6,294 nt of DNA, from NCBI GenBank assembly GCA_031373225.1, contig JANMMM010000296.1, positions 1 through 6,294 of the forward strand, given 5' to 3'. The translations under genes were made by a program, and so were the position numbers. The first letter of the stretch is position 1. Each line of letters opens with the position of its first letter. Origin of the DNA: JANOYJ01 sp031373225 (GTDB lineage Bacteria > Pseudomonadota > Alphaproteobacteria > Rhizobiales > Rhizobiaceae). The notes below the pieces were generated by a model. It saw nothing but the letters and a program-made list of their open reading frames with translations. It had not been told where the DNA came from and did no database searches. Positions 1-5,892 of this stretch are shown here, one piece after another.

Positions 1-216
1 CCGCTTGGGGCCAGGGCGCTCTACATTGTCCAGAACGGCGTGGACACGCTCTACCGCATCCACGGCTCGCCGGAATGGAAAAGCATCGGCAAAAAGGCCT
101 CGTCCGGCTGCGTGCGGCTGATGAACCAGGACATTATCGACCTGTGGGAGCGCGTGCGGAAAAACTCGCCCGTTGTGGTGTTCGGCGAGGATTCGCCGCT
201 GGCGGTGTCGGGGTGA
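1..216 (+). CDS. L,D-transpeptidase (YkuD domain), C-terminal fragment
   Basis: The 5' part lies outside the window; 71 codons and a TGA stop are visible. L,D-transpeptidases act in the periplasm, making 3-3 cross-links in peptidoglycan or attaching outer-membrane proteins to it through a catalytic cysteine. The fragment carries the family's signature: a His-Gly at visible residues 21-22 and then, after a short spacer, IGKKASSGCVRL with the nucleophile Cys37 (bases 109-111) and Arg39, followed by the usual N-Q-D-I-I-D-L helix. The family commonly has His or Ser before the Gly-Cys; here it is Ser35. After the catalytic motif only about 30 residues remain, as is normal for a C-terminal YkuD domain. 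It converges on the DUF3291 gene with a 4-bp gap and no clear terminator. The family call is firm; the particular subfamily (ErfK/YbiS-like) and substrate cannot be judged from the fragment. Confidence 0.93.
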   Translation, partial: PLGARALYIVQNGVDTLYRIHGSPEWKSIGKKASSGCVRLMNQDIIDLWERVRKNSPVVVFGEDSPLAVSG

Positions 217-220
217 ATAA

Positions 221-748
221 TCAGCGTTGACCGACCGAAATGCGCTTGGTCTTCGCACGATCAAGCACCACTTCACAACCCTTTGCGTCAAAAGCGGCCT
301 TGAAGTTAAACACACACCGCGACGGCCCTTGGTCATGCAGATGCTCGTGCCGCGCCACGGCTTCGGCCCAGCTTGGGAATTTCCCGTCTTCGATCCACCA
401 CACGGCGTAAGGTGGCCATTCGGGTTTTCGGAACCATTCCCGCCCATGCGACAGCGCCTCGGCGTGCAGGCCAAAATAGCTGAATGCCATCGCGGATTCC
501 ATGTCCTTCCAGACCGACAGCGTCGAAGGACACCAGCCGTCGCCTGCTTCCTCGTAGAATCTGGGATAGACCTGCACTCCCCATGACAGCGGTCCGGGAT
601 CGCCTTCATAGCCGGAGCGGGCGATCAAGCCCGGTGCTTTGTCAACAAGGGCGAGAACCGCATCGTTTCGGCGGTGAAAGCCGTCGTTGGCCGGATCTTC
701 CGCAGGCCGGGAGAAAATCCCAATCGTATAGAGCGCCAGCTGAGCCAC
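221..748 (-). CDS. DUF3291 domain protein of unknown function
   Basis: This 175-residue soluble protein matches the DUF3291 family, which is related to the dimeric alpha/beta-barrel (ABM-like) fold; no reaction is established for it. Characteristic blocks in order are the N-terminal MAQLALYTIG strand, LSVWKDMESAMAFSY at 77-91 with the following His95, the REWF at 103-106, the WW-I-x-x-G-K-x-P block at 117-125, and the C-terminal GPSRCVFNFKAAF at 141-153. There is no signal peptide or membrane segment. The start is a GTG (746-748), chosen because the family's conserved N-terminus begins exactly there; it sits only 6 bp after the stop of the upstream ATPase gene, so the two are probably co-transcribed and translationally coupled. 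The Shine-Dalgarno sequence is weak, which fits coupling. Aromatic residues are abundant, as in the family. An oxygenase-like or heme/ligand-binding role is possible from the fold, but unproven. Confidence 0.88.
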   Translation of the reverse strand: MAQLALYTIGIFSRPAEDPANDGFHRRNDAVLALVDKAPGLIARSGYEGDPGPLSWGVQVYPRFYEEAGDGWCPSTLSVWKDMESAMAFSYFGLHAEALSHGREWFRKPEWPPYAVWWIEDGKFPSWAEAVARHEHLHDQGPSRCVFNFKAAFDAKGCEVVLDRAKTKRISVGQR

Positions 749-754
749 GGCGCT

Positions 755-2299
755 TTACCGCCGCGACAGGCTGCCGAGGATTCCCCTTACCAGCGCCCGT
801 CCCAGCGATGACGCCACCGACCTTGCCACGGATTTCATCGCCGCCTCCGCCACCGTCTGGCGGCCAGAGCCGCGCGGCGCGGTCTGGCTTGGCGCGGGTT
901 TGCTCTTTGCGCCGTTGAAATCCGGCAGCGTCCAGCCGCCGCCCGTGGTCTTGCCATCGGGCGAGGCGGGTTTTGGCTCCGGCGCCACATTGCCCTCTTC
1001 GACGCGCTTGTGCAGGACTTCGAACGCCGACTCGCGGTCCACCGTCTCGTCATATTCGCCCGCAACCGGGCTCTGCTTCATCAGCGCCTTGCGCTCCTCG
1101 GCGGTGACCGGACCAAGCCGCGAGGCCGGCGGGCGGATCAGGGTGCGCTGCACCATGGAAGGAATGCCCTTTTCCTCCAGCGTCGAAACCAGCGCTTCGC
1201 CAGTGCCGAGCTTGGTGATCGTCTCGTAGCAGTCAAAGTCCGGGTTTGGCCGAAAGGTTTCGGACGAGGCCTTCACCGCTTTGACTTCGCGCGGCGTATA
1301 GGCCCGCAGCGCATGCTGAAAGCGGCTGCCGAGCTGCGCCAGCACCGTGTCCGGCACATCCAGCGGGTTCTGCGTGACGAAATAAACCCCGACGCCCTTG
1401 GAGCGGATCAGGCGGACAACCTGCTCGACGCGCTCGATCAGATATTTCGGCGCTTCGTCGAACAGAAGATGGGCTTCATCGAAAAAGAAGACGAGCTTCG
1501 GCTTTTCCGGGTCGCCGATTTCTGGCAGCACCTCAAACAGCTCCGACAGCATCCAGAGCAGGAACGTCGCATAGAGGCGCGGGTTCATCATCAGCTTGTC
1601 AGCGGCCAGGATGTTGATCGCCCCGCGCCCGTCTGGCGTCGTGCGCATCAGATCTTCTATTTTCAGCGCCGGCTCGCCGAAGAAATGCTCGGCGCCCTGC
1701 TGTTCGAGAATCAGCAGCGAGCGCTGGATGGCGCCGACCGAATCCTTGTTCACATTGCCGTAGCGCGACTGCAGCTCCTTGGCGCGGTCGGCGACATAGG
1801 CGAGCTGCGCCTCCAGATCCTTCATGTCGAGAAGCAGCAGCCCCTCCTCGTCGGCGATCTTGAACGCGATGTTCAAAACGCCTTCCTGCGCCTCGGTCAG
1901 GTTCATCATACGCGACAGAAGCAGCGGCCCCATTTCGGAGACCGTGGCGCGGATCGGGTGGCCCTGCTCGCCGAACAGGTCCCAGAATATCACCGGATAT
2001 TCGGCGTTGACATAGGGGTCGAGGCCGATCTGCTCGGCGCGCTTGACGAGGAAGTCCTTCTGCTCGCCCATGGCGGCGATGCCGGACAGGTCGCCCTTGA
2101 TGTCGGCGGCGAAGACCGGGACGCCCGCATCCGAGAAGGCCTCGGCAAGTATCTGCAGCGTAACGGTTTTGCCTGTGCCGGTCGCACCGGTGACGAGCCC
2201 GTGGCGGTTGCCATATTTCAGCGCCAGATATTCGGCTTTCTGCATGGAGTCATCAGGCTTGCGGCTCGCGCCGATGAAAAGTTTGCCGGCTTCCAACAT
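755..2299 (-). CDS. yjgR: HerA-like/YjgR P-loop ATPase (DUF853)
   Basis: This 514-residue protein belongs to DUF853, the HerA/FtsK-related ATPase family whose E. coli member is YjgR (about 500 residues). The cellular role of the family is not settled; a DNA-translocase or helicase-like function is assumed from the HerA relationship. Visible motifs are the Walker A GATGTGKT at 38-45, the A-D-I-K-G-D-L-S-G block at 65-73, the Walker B with DEAH (LVFFFDEAHLLF, 269-280), and a sensor-like VYFVTQNPLDVP at 305-316 followed by a conserved Arg326. Residues 435-480 form a Pro/Gly/Lys-rich linker, and the basic C-terminal tail (481-514) ends in RGILGSLSRR, typical of the family. It lacks the N-terminal beta-barrel (HAS) domain of archaeal HerA. 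The ATG at 2297-2299 gives the family's usual N-terminus; the ribosome-binding site is poor. The DUF3291 gene follows in the same direction after 6 bp. A long open frame lies antisense to it, which I take as a codon-bias shadow. Confidence 0.93.
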   Translation of the reverse strand: MLEAGKLFIGASRKPDDSMQKAEYLALKYGNRHGLVTGATGTGKTVTLQILAEAFSDAGVPVFAADIKGDLSGIAAMGEQKDFLVKRAEQIGLDPYVNAEYPVIFWDLFGEQGHPIRATVSEMGPLLLSRMMNLTEAQEGVLNIAFKIADEEGLLLLDMKDLEAQLAYVADRAKELQSRYGNVNKDSVGAIQRSLLILEQQGAEHFFGEPALKIEDLMRTTPDGRGAINILAADKLMMNPRLYATFLLWMLSELFEVLPEIGDPEKPKLVFFFDEAHLLFDEAPKYLIERVEQVVRLIRSKGVGVYFVTQNPLDVPDTVLAQLGSRFQHALRAYTPREVKAVKASSETFRPNPDFDCYETITKLGTGEALVSTLEEKGIPSMVQRTLIRPPASRLGPVTAEERKALMKQSPVAGEYDETVDRESAFEVLHKRVEEGNVAPEPKPASPDGKTTGGGWTLPDFNGAKSKPAPSQTAPRGSGRQTVAEAAMKSVARSVASSLGRALVRGILGSLSRR

Positions 2300-2318
2300 T
2301 TTTGACCCATTATGTGCT

Positions 2319-2340
2319 GCGCGGGTGGACTTACCCGCGC
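2319..2340 (-). promoter_or_regulatory. Perfect 8-bp stem-loop in presumed yjgR leader
   Basis: GCGCGGGT (2319-2326) and ACCCGCGC (2333-2340) are exact reverse complements around a 6-nt loop. The structure ends 19 nt before the yjgR start codon and begins about 6 nt after the transcription start implied by the candidate promoter at 2353-2381. It could be an mRNA hairpin that affects translation or stability, or a DNA operator. No T-tract follows in either direction, so it is not a standard terminator. Confidence 0.5.
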
Positions 2341-2352
2341 GTTCCGCGTGCA

Positions 2353-2381
2353 GATATACGGACTGCCGGCCGCCTTAACAA
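2353..2381 (-). promoter_or_regulatory. Candidate sigma-70-type promoter for yjgR-DUF3291
   Basis: Read on the minus strand, a -35 element TTGTTA (2376-2381, 4 of 6 consensus bases) is followed after exactly 17 bp by a -10 element TATATC (2353-2358, 4 of 6). It would start transcription near position 2346 and give a leader of about 47 nt. The spacing is ideal but the match is only moderate, and alphaproteobacterial promoters are variable. Confidence 0.35.
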
Positions 2382-2433
2382 TGGTTTCAAGCTGTTTGAA
2401 GATATACCTGTAAGGATACACGCGTTTCCTGCC

Positions 2434-2463
2434 TTGTTTTCGCGCTGCGCTTGTGCATATGAC
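2434..2463 (+). promoter_or_regulatory. Candidate promoter for the 117-aa gene
   Basis: TTGTTT (2434-2439) and TATGAC (2458-2463) are separated by 18 bp and lie about 30 bp before the start codon. Each element matches four of six consensus bases. The position, giving a short leader containing the Shine-Dalgarno sequence, is reasonable, but the evidence is weak. Confidence 0.28.
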
Positions 2464-2494
2464 GTAAGGGTCAATTTTCAAGCAGGAGCGCTAA

Positions 2495-2848
2495 ATGGAG
2501 GAACTTATCAACCGGGTGGTCGCCCATGTCGGACTGGACGCGGCAACGGCGCGACGGTCAATCGGGATGATGCTCGGCTTTCTCCAGACCGACGGCCCGC
2601 AGGACAAGGTCGCGACGCTGATCGCCTCCATGCCCGGCGCGGCGGAGACAGTGGCGGAGGTCAATTTCAAACCCGGCTTCATGCCCGGCGTGATGGGACT
2701 CGGCTCGCAGCTGATGCAAAGCGGCCTCGGCATGAGCGAAATCACCGGCGTCGCCAAGGAAACTATCCGTTACGGCCGAGAAAAGGTGGGCGCGGCCGAG
2801 ATTGACGAACTGGTGGCGGGAGTTCCGGGACTGGGTCAGTTTATTTGA
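2495..2848 (+). CDS. Small DUF2267/DUF2780-like protein of unknown function
   Basis: This is a 117-residue protein, probably cytoplasmic, with no signal peptide or membrane segment. It resembles small alphaproteobacterial proteins that are usually labelled hypothetical or DUF2267/DUF2780-like; I cannot assign the domain with certainty and no function is known. The start is well supported: an AGGAG (2484-2488) stands 6 nt before the ATG. An N-terminal helical part (1-48) ends in IASMPG, a Gly/Met-rich middle follows (58-72), and a C-terminal helical part ends in VAGVPGLGQFI. The two halves resemble each other at a constant offset of 64 residues, with V/I39-I103, L42-L106, I43-V107, A44-A108, P47-P111 and G48-G112 matching, which suggests an internal duplication. 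It is transcribed away from yjgR and is monocistronic, with a GC-rich palindrome just after the stop. Confidence 0.8.
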   Translation: MEELINRVVAHVGLDAATARRSIGMMLGFLQTDGPQDKVATLIASMPGAAETVAEVNFKPGFMPGVMGLGSQLMQSGLGMSEITGVAKETIRYGREKVGAAEIDELVAGVPGLGQFI

Positions 2849-2855
2849 CGTATCT

Positions 2856-2878
2856 AGCGGCGCGCCCGGCGCGCCGCT
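2856..2878. terminator. GC-rich 10-bp palindrome between convergent genes, probable terminator
   Basis: AGCGGCGCGC (2856-2865) is followed by the 3-nt loop CCG and by its exact complement GCGCGCCGCT (2869-2878). It sits in the 43-bp gap between the + strand 117-aa gene (stop at 2848) and the - strand aldolase-family gene (stop at 2892), where a bidirectional terminator is expected. The T-tract is poor: only GTTTC follows on the + strand and none is seen on the - strand. It is therefore a plausible but non-ideal intrinsic terminator; it might instead just protect 3' ends. Confidence 0.6.
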
Positions 2879-2891
2879 GTTTCAGCAGGCG

Positions 2892-3659
2892 CTATGTGCG
2901 GAACGAGGCGTCTTTCTTGTCCAGTTCGCTCTTCAAAAAGTCAAAATGCGCGAACGCCATGTCATTGTAGGTCCGCCAGCCTTCAGCGGTTTTCTCCGCG
3001 ATTTCATCTGACATAATGTTGAGCTGCTGACCTGTTGAATAGGCCAAGATCAAGGTCTTGGCGGCGCGCTCGAAGAAGTAGAGATTTTCGAACGCTTCGG
3101 CGACCGTTGGCGCGCTGACAGTGACGCCGTGATTGCCCATAAGCAGCGTGTCGTGATTGCCAAACGCTTTGGCGATGCGCATCCCCTCCTCCGCCTCGTC
3201 GGCGATGCCGCCAAAATTCAGGTCCACGCCGAGATTGCCGAAATAGCGCGCGGTGTTCTGGTCGATGGGCTTCATCGCTGGGTCTTTGAGACATGCAAGC
3301 GCCGTCGTGTAGGGCGGATGGCAGTGCAGCATGACGCGCACCGATGGCGTCTCCCGGTGGATCGTGCCGTGAATGCACCAGGCGGAAGCATCGGGCGCAT
3401 CCGGGCCTTTCATCACATCGGGATTGTCCGCATCCAGCAGCAGGAGGTCGCTCGCCTTGATCGAGCCGAAATGCTGCCATTTGCGGTTCATCAGGAAACG
3501 CTTGCCGTCACTTGAAACGGCGGCGCTGAAATGATTGCCGACCGATTCATGCCATCCGAAATCATAGGTCAGCCGAAACGCGGCGGCGAGGTCGACGCGC
3601 AGCTGCGCCACGGCATCGTCGTCAAGGTCCTGGCTGGGGATTTTTCCATGCGCGTTCAT
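2892..3659 (-). CDS. Class II aldolase/adducin-family protein
   Basis: This is a 255-residue cytoplasmic protein of the fold shared by L-fuculose-phosphate aldolase (FucA), adducin head domains and the non-haem iron oxygenases CloR/NovR. Metal-binding histidines are present: H112 and H114 in LHCHPPYT and H177 in MGNHG, matching FucA H92, H94 and H155. At the position of FucA's catalytic Glu73 (19 residues before the first His) there is Ala93, in the stretch SAWCIHGTIH. The phosphate-binding serines of FucA are also incompletely kept (Ala91, Ser92), while GNHFS at 41-45 corresponds to the GNVS loop. A phosphosugar aldolase role is thus unlikely; a lyase, decarboxylase or oxygenase using the metal is possible. 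The ATG overlaps the upstream dioxygenase stop (ATGA, 3656-3659), and a strong GGAGGG (3669-3674) lies 9 nt before it inside the dioxygenase gene. The family is sure, the reaction is not. Confidence 0.9.
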   Translation of the reverse strand: MNAHGKIPSQDLDDDAVAQLRVDLAAAFRLTYDFGWHESVGNHFSAAVSSDGKRFLMNRKWQHFGSIKASDLLLLDADNPDVMKGPDAPDASAWCIHGTIHRETPSVRVMLHCHPPYTTALACLKDPAMKPIDQNTARYFGNLGVDLNFGGIADEAEEGMRIAKAFGNHDTLLMGNHGVTVSAPTVAEAFENLYFFERAAKTLILAYSTGQQLNIMSDEIAEKTAEGWRTYNDMAFAHFDFLKSELDKKDASFRT

Positions 3660-4786
3660 TTGAACCGGCCCTCCGATGTCAGCGCGCGGTAGGTGCTGCG
3701 CATTTCGCTTCGATCCGTATAGCAGCCCCGCAGGTAGCGGTCACCGCTGGTCGCCGAATAGGCCGAGCGGCCATGCACGATGCGGTGATTGTCGAACACG
3801 ATGCACTCCGTCGCATTCAGCCGGAAGCGCATCAGATATTTGTCCCACTGCAGCATGCGCCCGAAACGGCAGAAGGCCGGATAGTAAGTGTCGAGAAATT
3901 CCTGCTTCAGGTCAAAAACATCCGCCATGTGCTGGCTGATCGTGACGCCCGAAACTTCGCCGTTTTCGTCGAGCTCGATCACGCGCTGGCGTGAGCGGGC
4001 ATCGTAGGTGTCATGCTCGCAATAATAAGGAACAAGCGTTTCTGAAAGCAGCGCGAAGTCTTCCGGGAACTCTTTGCGCAGATCATTGGCGACGGCCATG
4101 CCGTCGAGAAACAGGTTTGCCCCACCCTCGACGCTGTTGGCGCGGCAATGCAGGAACTGGATGCCGGGCGCAAACTCTTCCGCCGGCGTGTCGGTGTGCA
4201 GCTCCAGCGCCTTGGCGGTAAAGGCGAGATTTGTCGGCTTGATATGGGTGCGCACGTCAAAATATTCGCCGAAGAAGGTCGGGCGGACATGGCCGATCAG
4301 TTTGGCAAGGACTGTGAGGCCCGCATCGCTGTCGGGCATTTCAGTGATGACCGCCACGCCTTCAACGAGCAGCGCCTTGATCCATTCCGCCACTTTCTCA
4401 CCGTCAACTAACAGCTGCGGATGTGAGAAGCGGGCAATGTCAGGATAGTGATCGGAAAACCAGGCGCGGCGCGGCAGGTTTGCAGGATCATTGCGCGGCA
4501 GGCCGTTGGCATAGGCTGCCAGCCAGTCAAGCCTGTGCGTGGTTTTGTGGCCGTCTCCTTTCCAGACTATCTGCAGCGCGCCATCGGCAATTTCCGCCGT
4601 CTCGGGCTCTGGTTCGCCGTTCAGATGGAAAATGTCGAACACGCGCTCGCGGGTCTGCCGGTCAAATGATGTCGGACAATTGTCGCGCAGCCAATAATGG
4701 TTGAAATAAGTCGTTGTGCCGTCCGGTAATGGCACTTCCAGCCCGTGTGTTTTTTGCACGATTGCAGCGTTTAGGCTAATATTCAT
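3656..4786 (-). CDS. Gamma-butyrobetaine hydroxylase-like Fe(II)/2-oxoglutarate dioxygenase
   Basis: This 376-residue enzyme has the two-domain build of gamma-butyrobetaine and trimethyllysine hydroxylases (human BBOX1 has 387): a GBBH-like N-terminal domain (about 10-95) and a TauD/TfdA jelly-roll domain (about 115-365). Such enzymes hydroxylate a carbon of the substrate with O2 and 2-oxoglutarate. The iron triad is H197, D199 (HTD) and H338 (IVHGR), and the 2-oxoglutarate-binding Arg is R350. Aligning by eye to BBOX1, the cage residues Tyr177, Trp181, Tyr194 and Tyr366 correspond to F172, F176, F189 and Y356. Of the zinc ligands Cys38, Cys40, Cys43 and His82, only C37 and H80 remain (T39 and D42 replace the others). 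The ATG at 4784-4786 has a GGAG (4794-4797) at a spacing of 7. It is first in an operon with the class II aldolase-family gene and diverges from the LysR gene, its likely regulator. A true carnitine-making role is possible but not shown. Confidence 0.92.
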   Translation of the reverse strand: MNISLNAAIVQKTHGLEVPLPDGTTTYFNHYWLRDNCPTSFDRQTRERVFDIFHLNGEPEPETAEIADGALQIVWKGDGHKTTHRLDWLAAYANGLPRNDPANLPRRAWFSDHYPDIARFSHPQLLVDGEKVAEWIKALLVEGVAVITEMPDSDAGLTVLAKLIGHVRPTFFGEYFDVRTHIKPTNLAFTAKALELHTDTPAEEFAPGIQFLHCRANSVEGGANLFLDGMAVANDLRKEFPEDFALLSETLVPYYCEHDTYDARSRQRVIELDENGEVSGVTISQHMADVFDLKQEFLDTYYPAFCRFGRMLQWDKYLMRFRLNATECIVFDNHRIVHGRSAYSATSGDRYLRGCYTDRSEMRSTYRALTSEGRFK

Positions 4787-4859
4787 GGCAGAGCTCCGCA
4801 GGACGGCACTTAAGTTGAACCGCAGTGAACGGCGTTGCGAAACGGCGGCTCTGTGCTCA

Positions 4860-4886
4860 AAAATAGGATGTTTCCCATCTTGTGAA
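4860..4886 (-). promoter_or_regulatory. Candidate promoter for the dioxygenase operon
   Basis: Read on the minus strand, TTCACA (4881-4886, 5 of 6 bases of the -35 consensus) is followed after 15 bp by TATTTT (4860-4865, 4 of 6). The spacer is short by about 2 bp, which is common for promoters that need an activator such as a LysR-type protein. It would give a leader of roughly 65 nt. The imperfect dyad GATG-N5-CATC (4867-4879) lies in the spacer. Confidence 0.33.
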
Positions 4887-4905
4887 AAGCTTAAAAGCGC
4901 TTACG

Positions 4906-4928
4906 CTAAGATAATCCTAAGGTTAATC
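4906..4928. promoter_or_regulatory. Tandem CTAAG repeats/imperfect palindrome, candidate LysR operator
   Basis: CTAAGATAATC (4906-4916) is directly followed by CTAAGGTTAATC (4917-4928). The same stretch can be read as an imperfect 19-bp palindrome (4910-4928, 7 of 9 base pairs complementary around a central base). It ends 2 bp before the LysR start codon and contains the AAGG (4919-4922) that would serve as its Shine-Dalgarno sequence. Divergent LysR genes often bind between themselves and their target, and binding here would repress the regulator's own gene. The strict T-N11-A form of a LysR box is not clear. Confidence 0.42.
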
Positions 4929-4930
4929 TA

Positions 4931-5815
4931 ATGCCCCCTTCCCTGCCGCCGCTGCGACTTTTGTCCGCCTTCGAAACCGTTCTGCGGTGCGGCAGCGTGC
5001 GCAAGGCGGCGGCAGAGCTGAACGTGTCTCAGCCAGCGGTCAGCCAGGCTTTGCGGCACCTGGAAGAACATGTGGGAACTCCGCTGCTCGACCGCTCGAC
5101 GCGGCCTGCGACGCTCACGACCGCAGGGCGCGTGCTTGAAACGGCTGCGCTGGAAGGGCTCGGGCGAATCACCGACGCCATCGCCCAAATAAGGCGGCTG
5201 CAGGCAGCCGATGAGAGCGCGGTCACAATCGCCTGCTCCGTCGGTTTCGCCACCTATTGGCTCATGCCGAGGCTGGCGGATTTTTACGGAAGGCATCCTG
5301 AAATCGCCGTCAACGTGCAGACCACCCATCACGGCGCGCCGCTCCTTGCCGCCGACATTAACATCGCTGTGCGCTATGGCGACGGTAATTGGATCGATGG
5401 GAACGTCAGCAAACTATTTGACGAACGGGTCGTTCCAGTCGCCACACTTCAGCTGAAGCAAAGTCTGGCATCAGAAAACATCGGAATCGCCGGAGCGGTT
5501 TTACTGCATGTGGCGGCCGACGACGCTGACTGGATAACTTGGCCCGCATTCCTGGCCGCCAAGAATATCAAGCCTCCGCTCCGGCGCGGCCGTCATTTCA
5601 CCAATTATGTTCAGGCAACCCAAGCGGCGCTGGATGGGCAAGGCGTCATGCTCGGCTGGCGTTCGATTACCGGGGATCTGGTCAAGCAGGGAAAGCTGAT
5701 TGCCTTCACTGACCAAACGCTGACGCCAAAAGATGGATATTACGCAGTGGCCGCCGGCGAGGGCGCGGCGACGGGTCTGATGCTGGGATGGCTTAAAGAA
5801 ATGGCATTTGAATAA
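4931..5815 (+). CDS. LysR-type transcriptional regulator, GcvA-like
   Basis: The 294-residue length is typical of the family. The N-terminal winged helix-turn-helix (about 7-65) holds SVRKAAAELNVSQPAVSQAL at 22-41, with the recognition helix containing SQPAVSQALRHLEE, and the wing FDRS-like segment here reads LLDRSTRP (52-59). A linker helix (about 65-92) leads to a two-lobed effector-binding domain (about 95-290); the opening LPPLRLLSAFE (5-15) and the W-L-M-P-R-L-A-D-F block (110-118) point to the GcvA-like branch. It would bind DNA as a tetramer and respond to a small molecule, possibly the substrate or product of the neighbouring enzymes. It diverges from the dioxygenase operon over 144 bp, the standard arrangement of a LysR regulator and its target. 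The start is the ATG at 4931; only a modest AAGG lies before it, within a repeat that may be the operator. No truncation is seen. Confidence 0.93.
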   Translation: MPPSLPPLRLLSAFETVLRCGSVRKAAAELNVSQPAVSQALRHLEEHVGTPLLDRSTRPATLTTAGRVLETAALEGLGRITDAIAQIRRLQAADESAVTIACSVGFATYWLMPRLADFYGRHPEIAVNVQTTHHGAPLLAADINIAVRYGDGNWIDGNVSKLFDERVVPVATLQLKQSLASENIGIAGAVLLHVAADDADWITWPAFLAAKNIKPPLRRGRHFTNYVQATQAALDGQGVMLGWRSITGDLVKQGKLIAFTDQTLTPKDGYYAVAAGEGAATGLMLGWLKEMAFE

Positions 5816-5892
5816 GCTTTCCCGGCACAGATGACGCGCGCGCCGTTTCTTGTTAAACCACACGCCACCCACATCCGTTGCCGGAACCCGAC

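Noticed and set aside
194..205. Short inverted repeat near the transpeptidase stop as a terminator
   Set aside because: The stem is only 4 bp with a 2-3-nt loop, lies inside the coding region, and has no T-tract.
1010..2305. A 431-codon open frame on the + strand, antisense to the yjgR gene
   Set aside because: It mirrors the ATPase gene codon by codon, its product is rich in Arg, Gln, His and Leu without any recognisable domain, and it has no ribosome-binding site; this is the usual shadow of a GC-rich gene.
2352..2407. Repeat of AGATATAC at 2352 and 2400 as a regulatory direct repeat
   Set aside because: An 8-bp match within an AT-richer gap can occur by chance, and one copy is already explained by the candidate -10 element.
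2302..2805. A 167-codon open frame on the + strand overlapping the 117-aa gene
   Set aside because: It begins in the divergent promoter region without a Shine-Dalgarno sequence, and overlaps in another frame a gene with a good ribosome site and family resemblance.
5816..5892. Alternating GC stretch (around 5834-5846) between LysR and corA as a terminator
   Set aside because: It is partly self-complementary but leaves no proper loop and the outer pairs are interrupted, so a stable hairpin is unlikely despite the T-rich sequence that follows.
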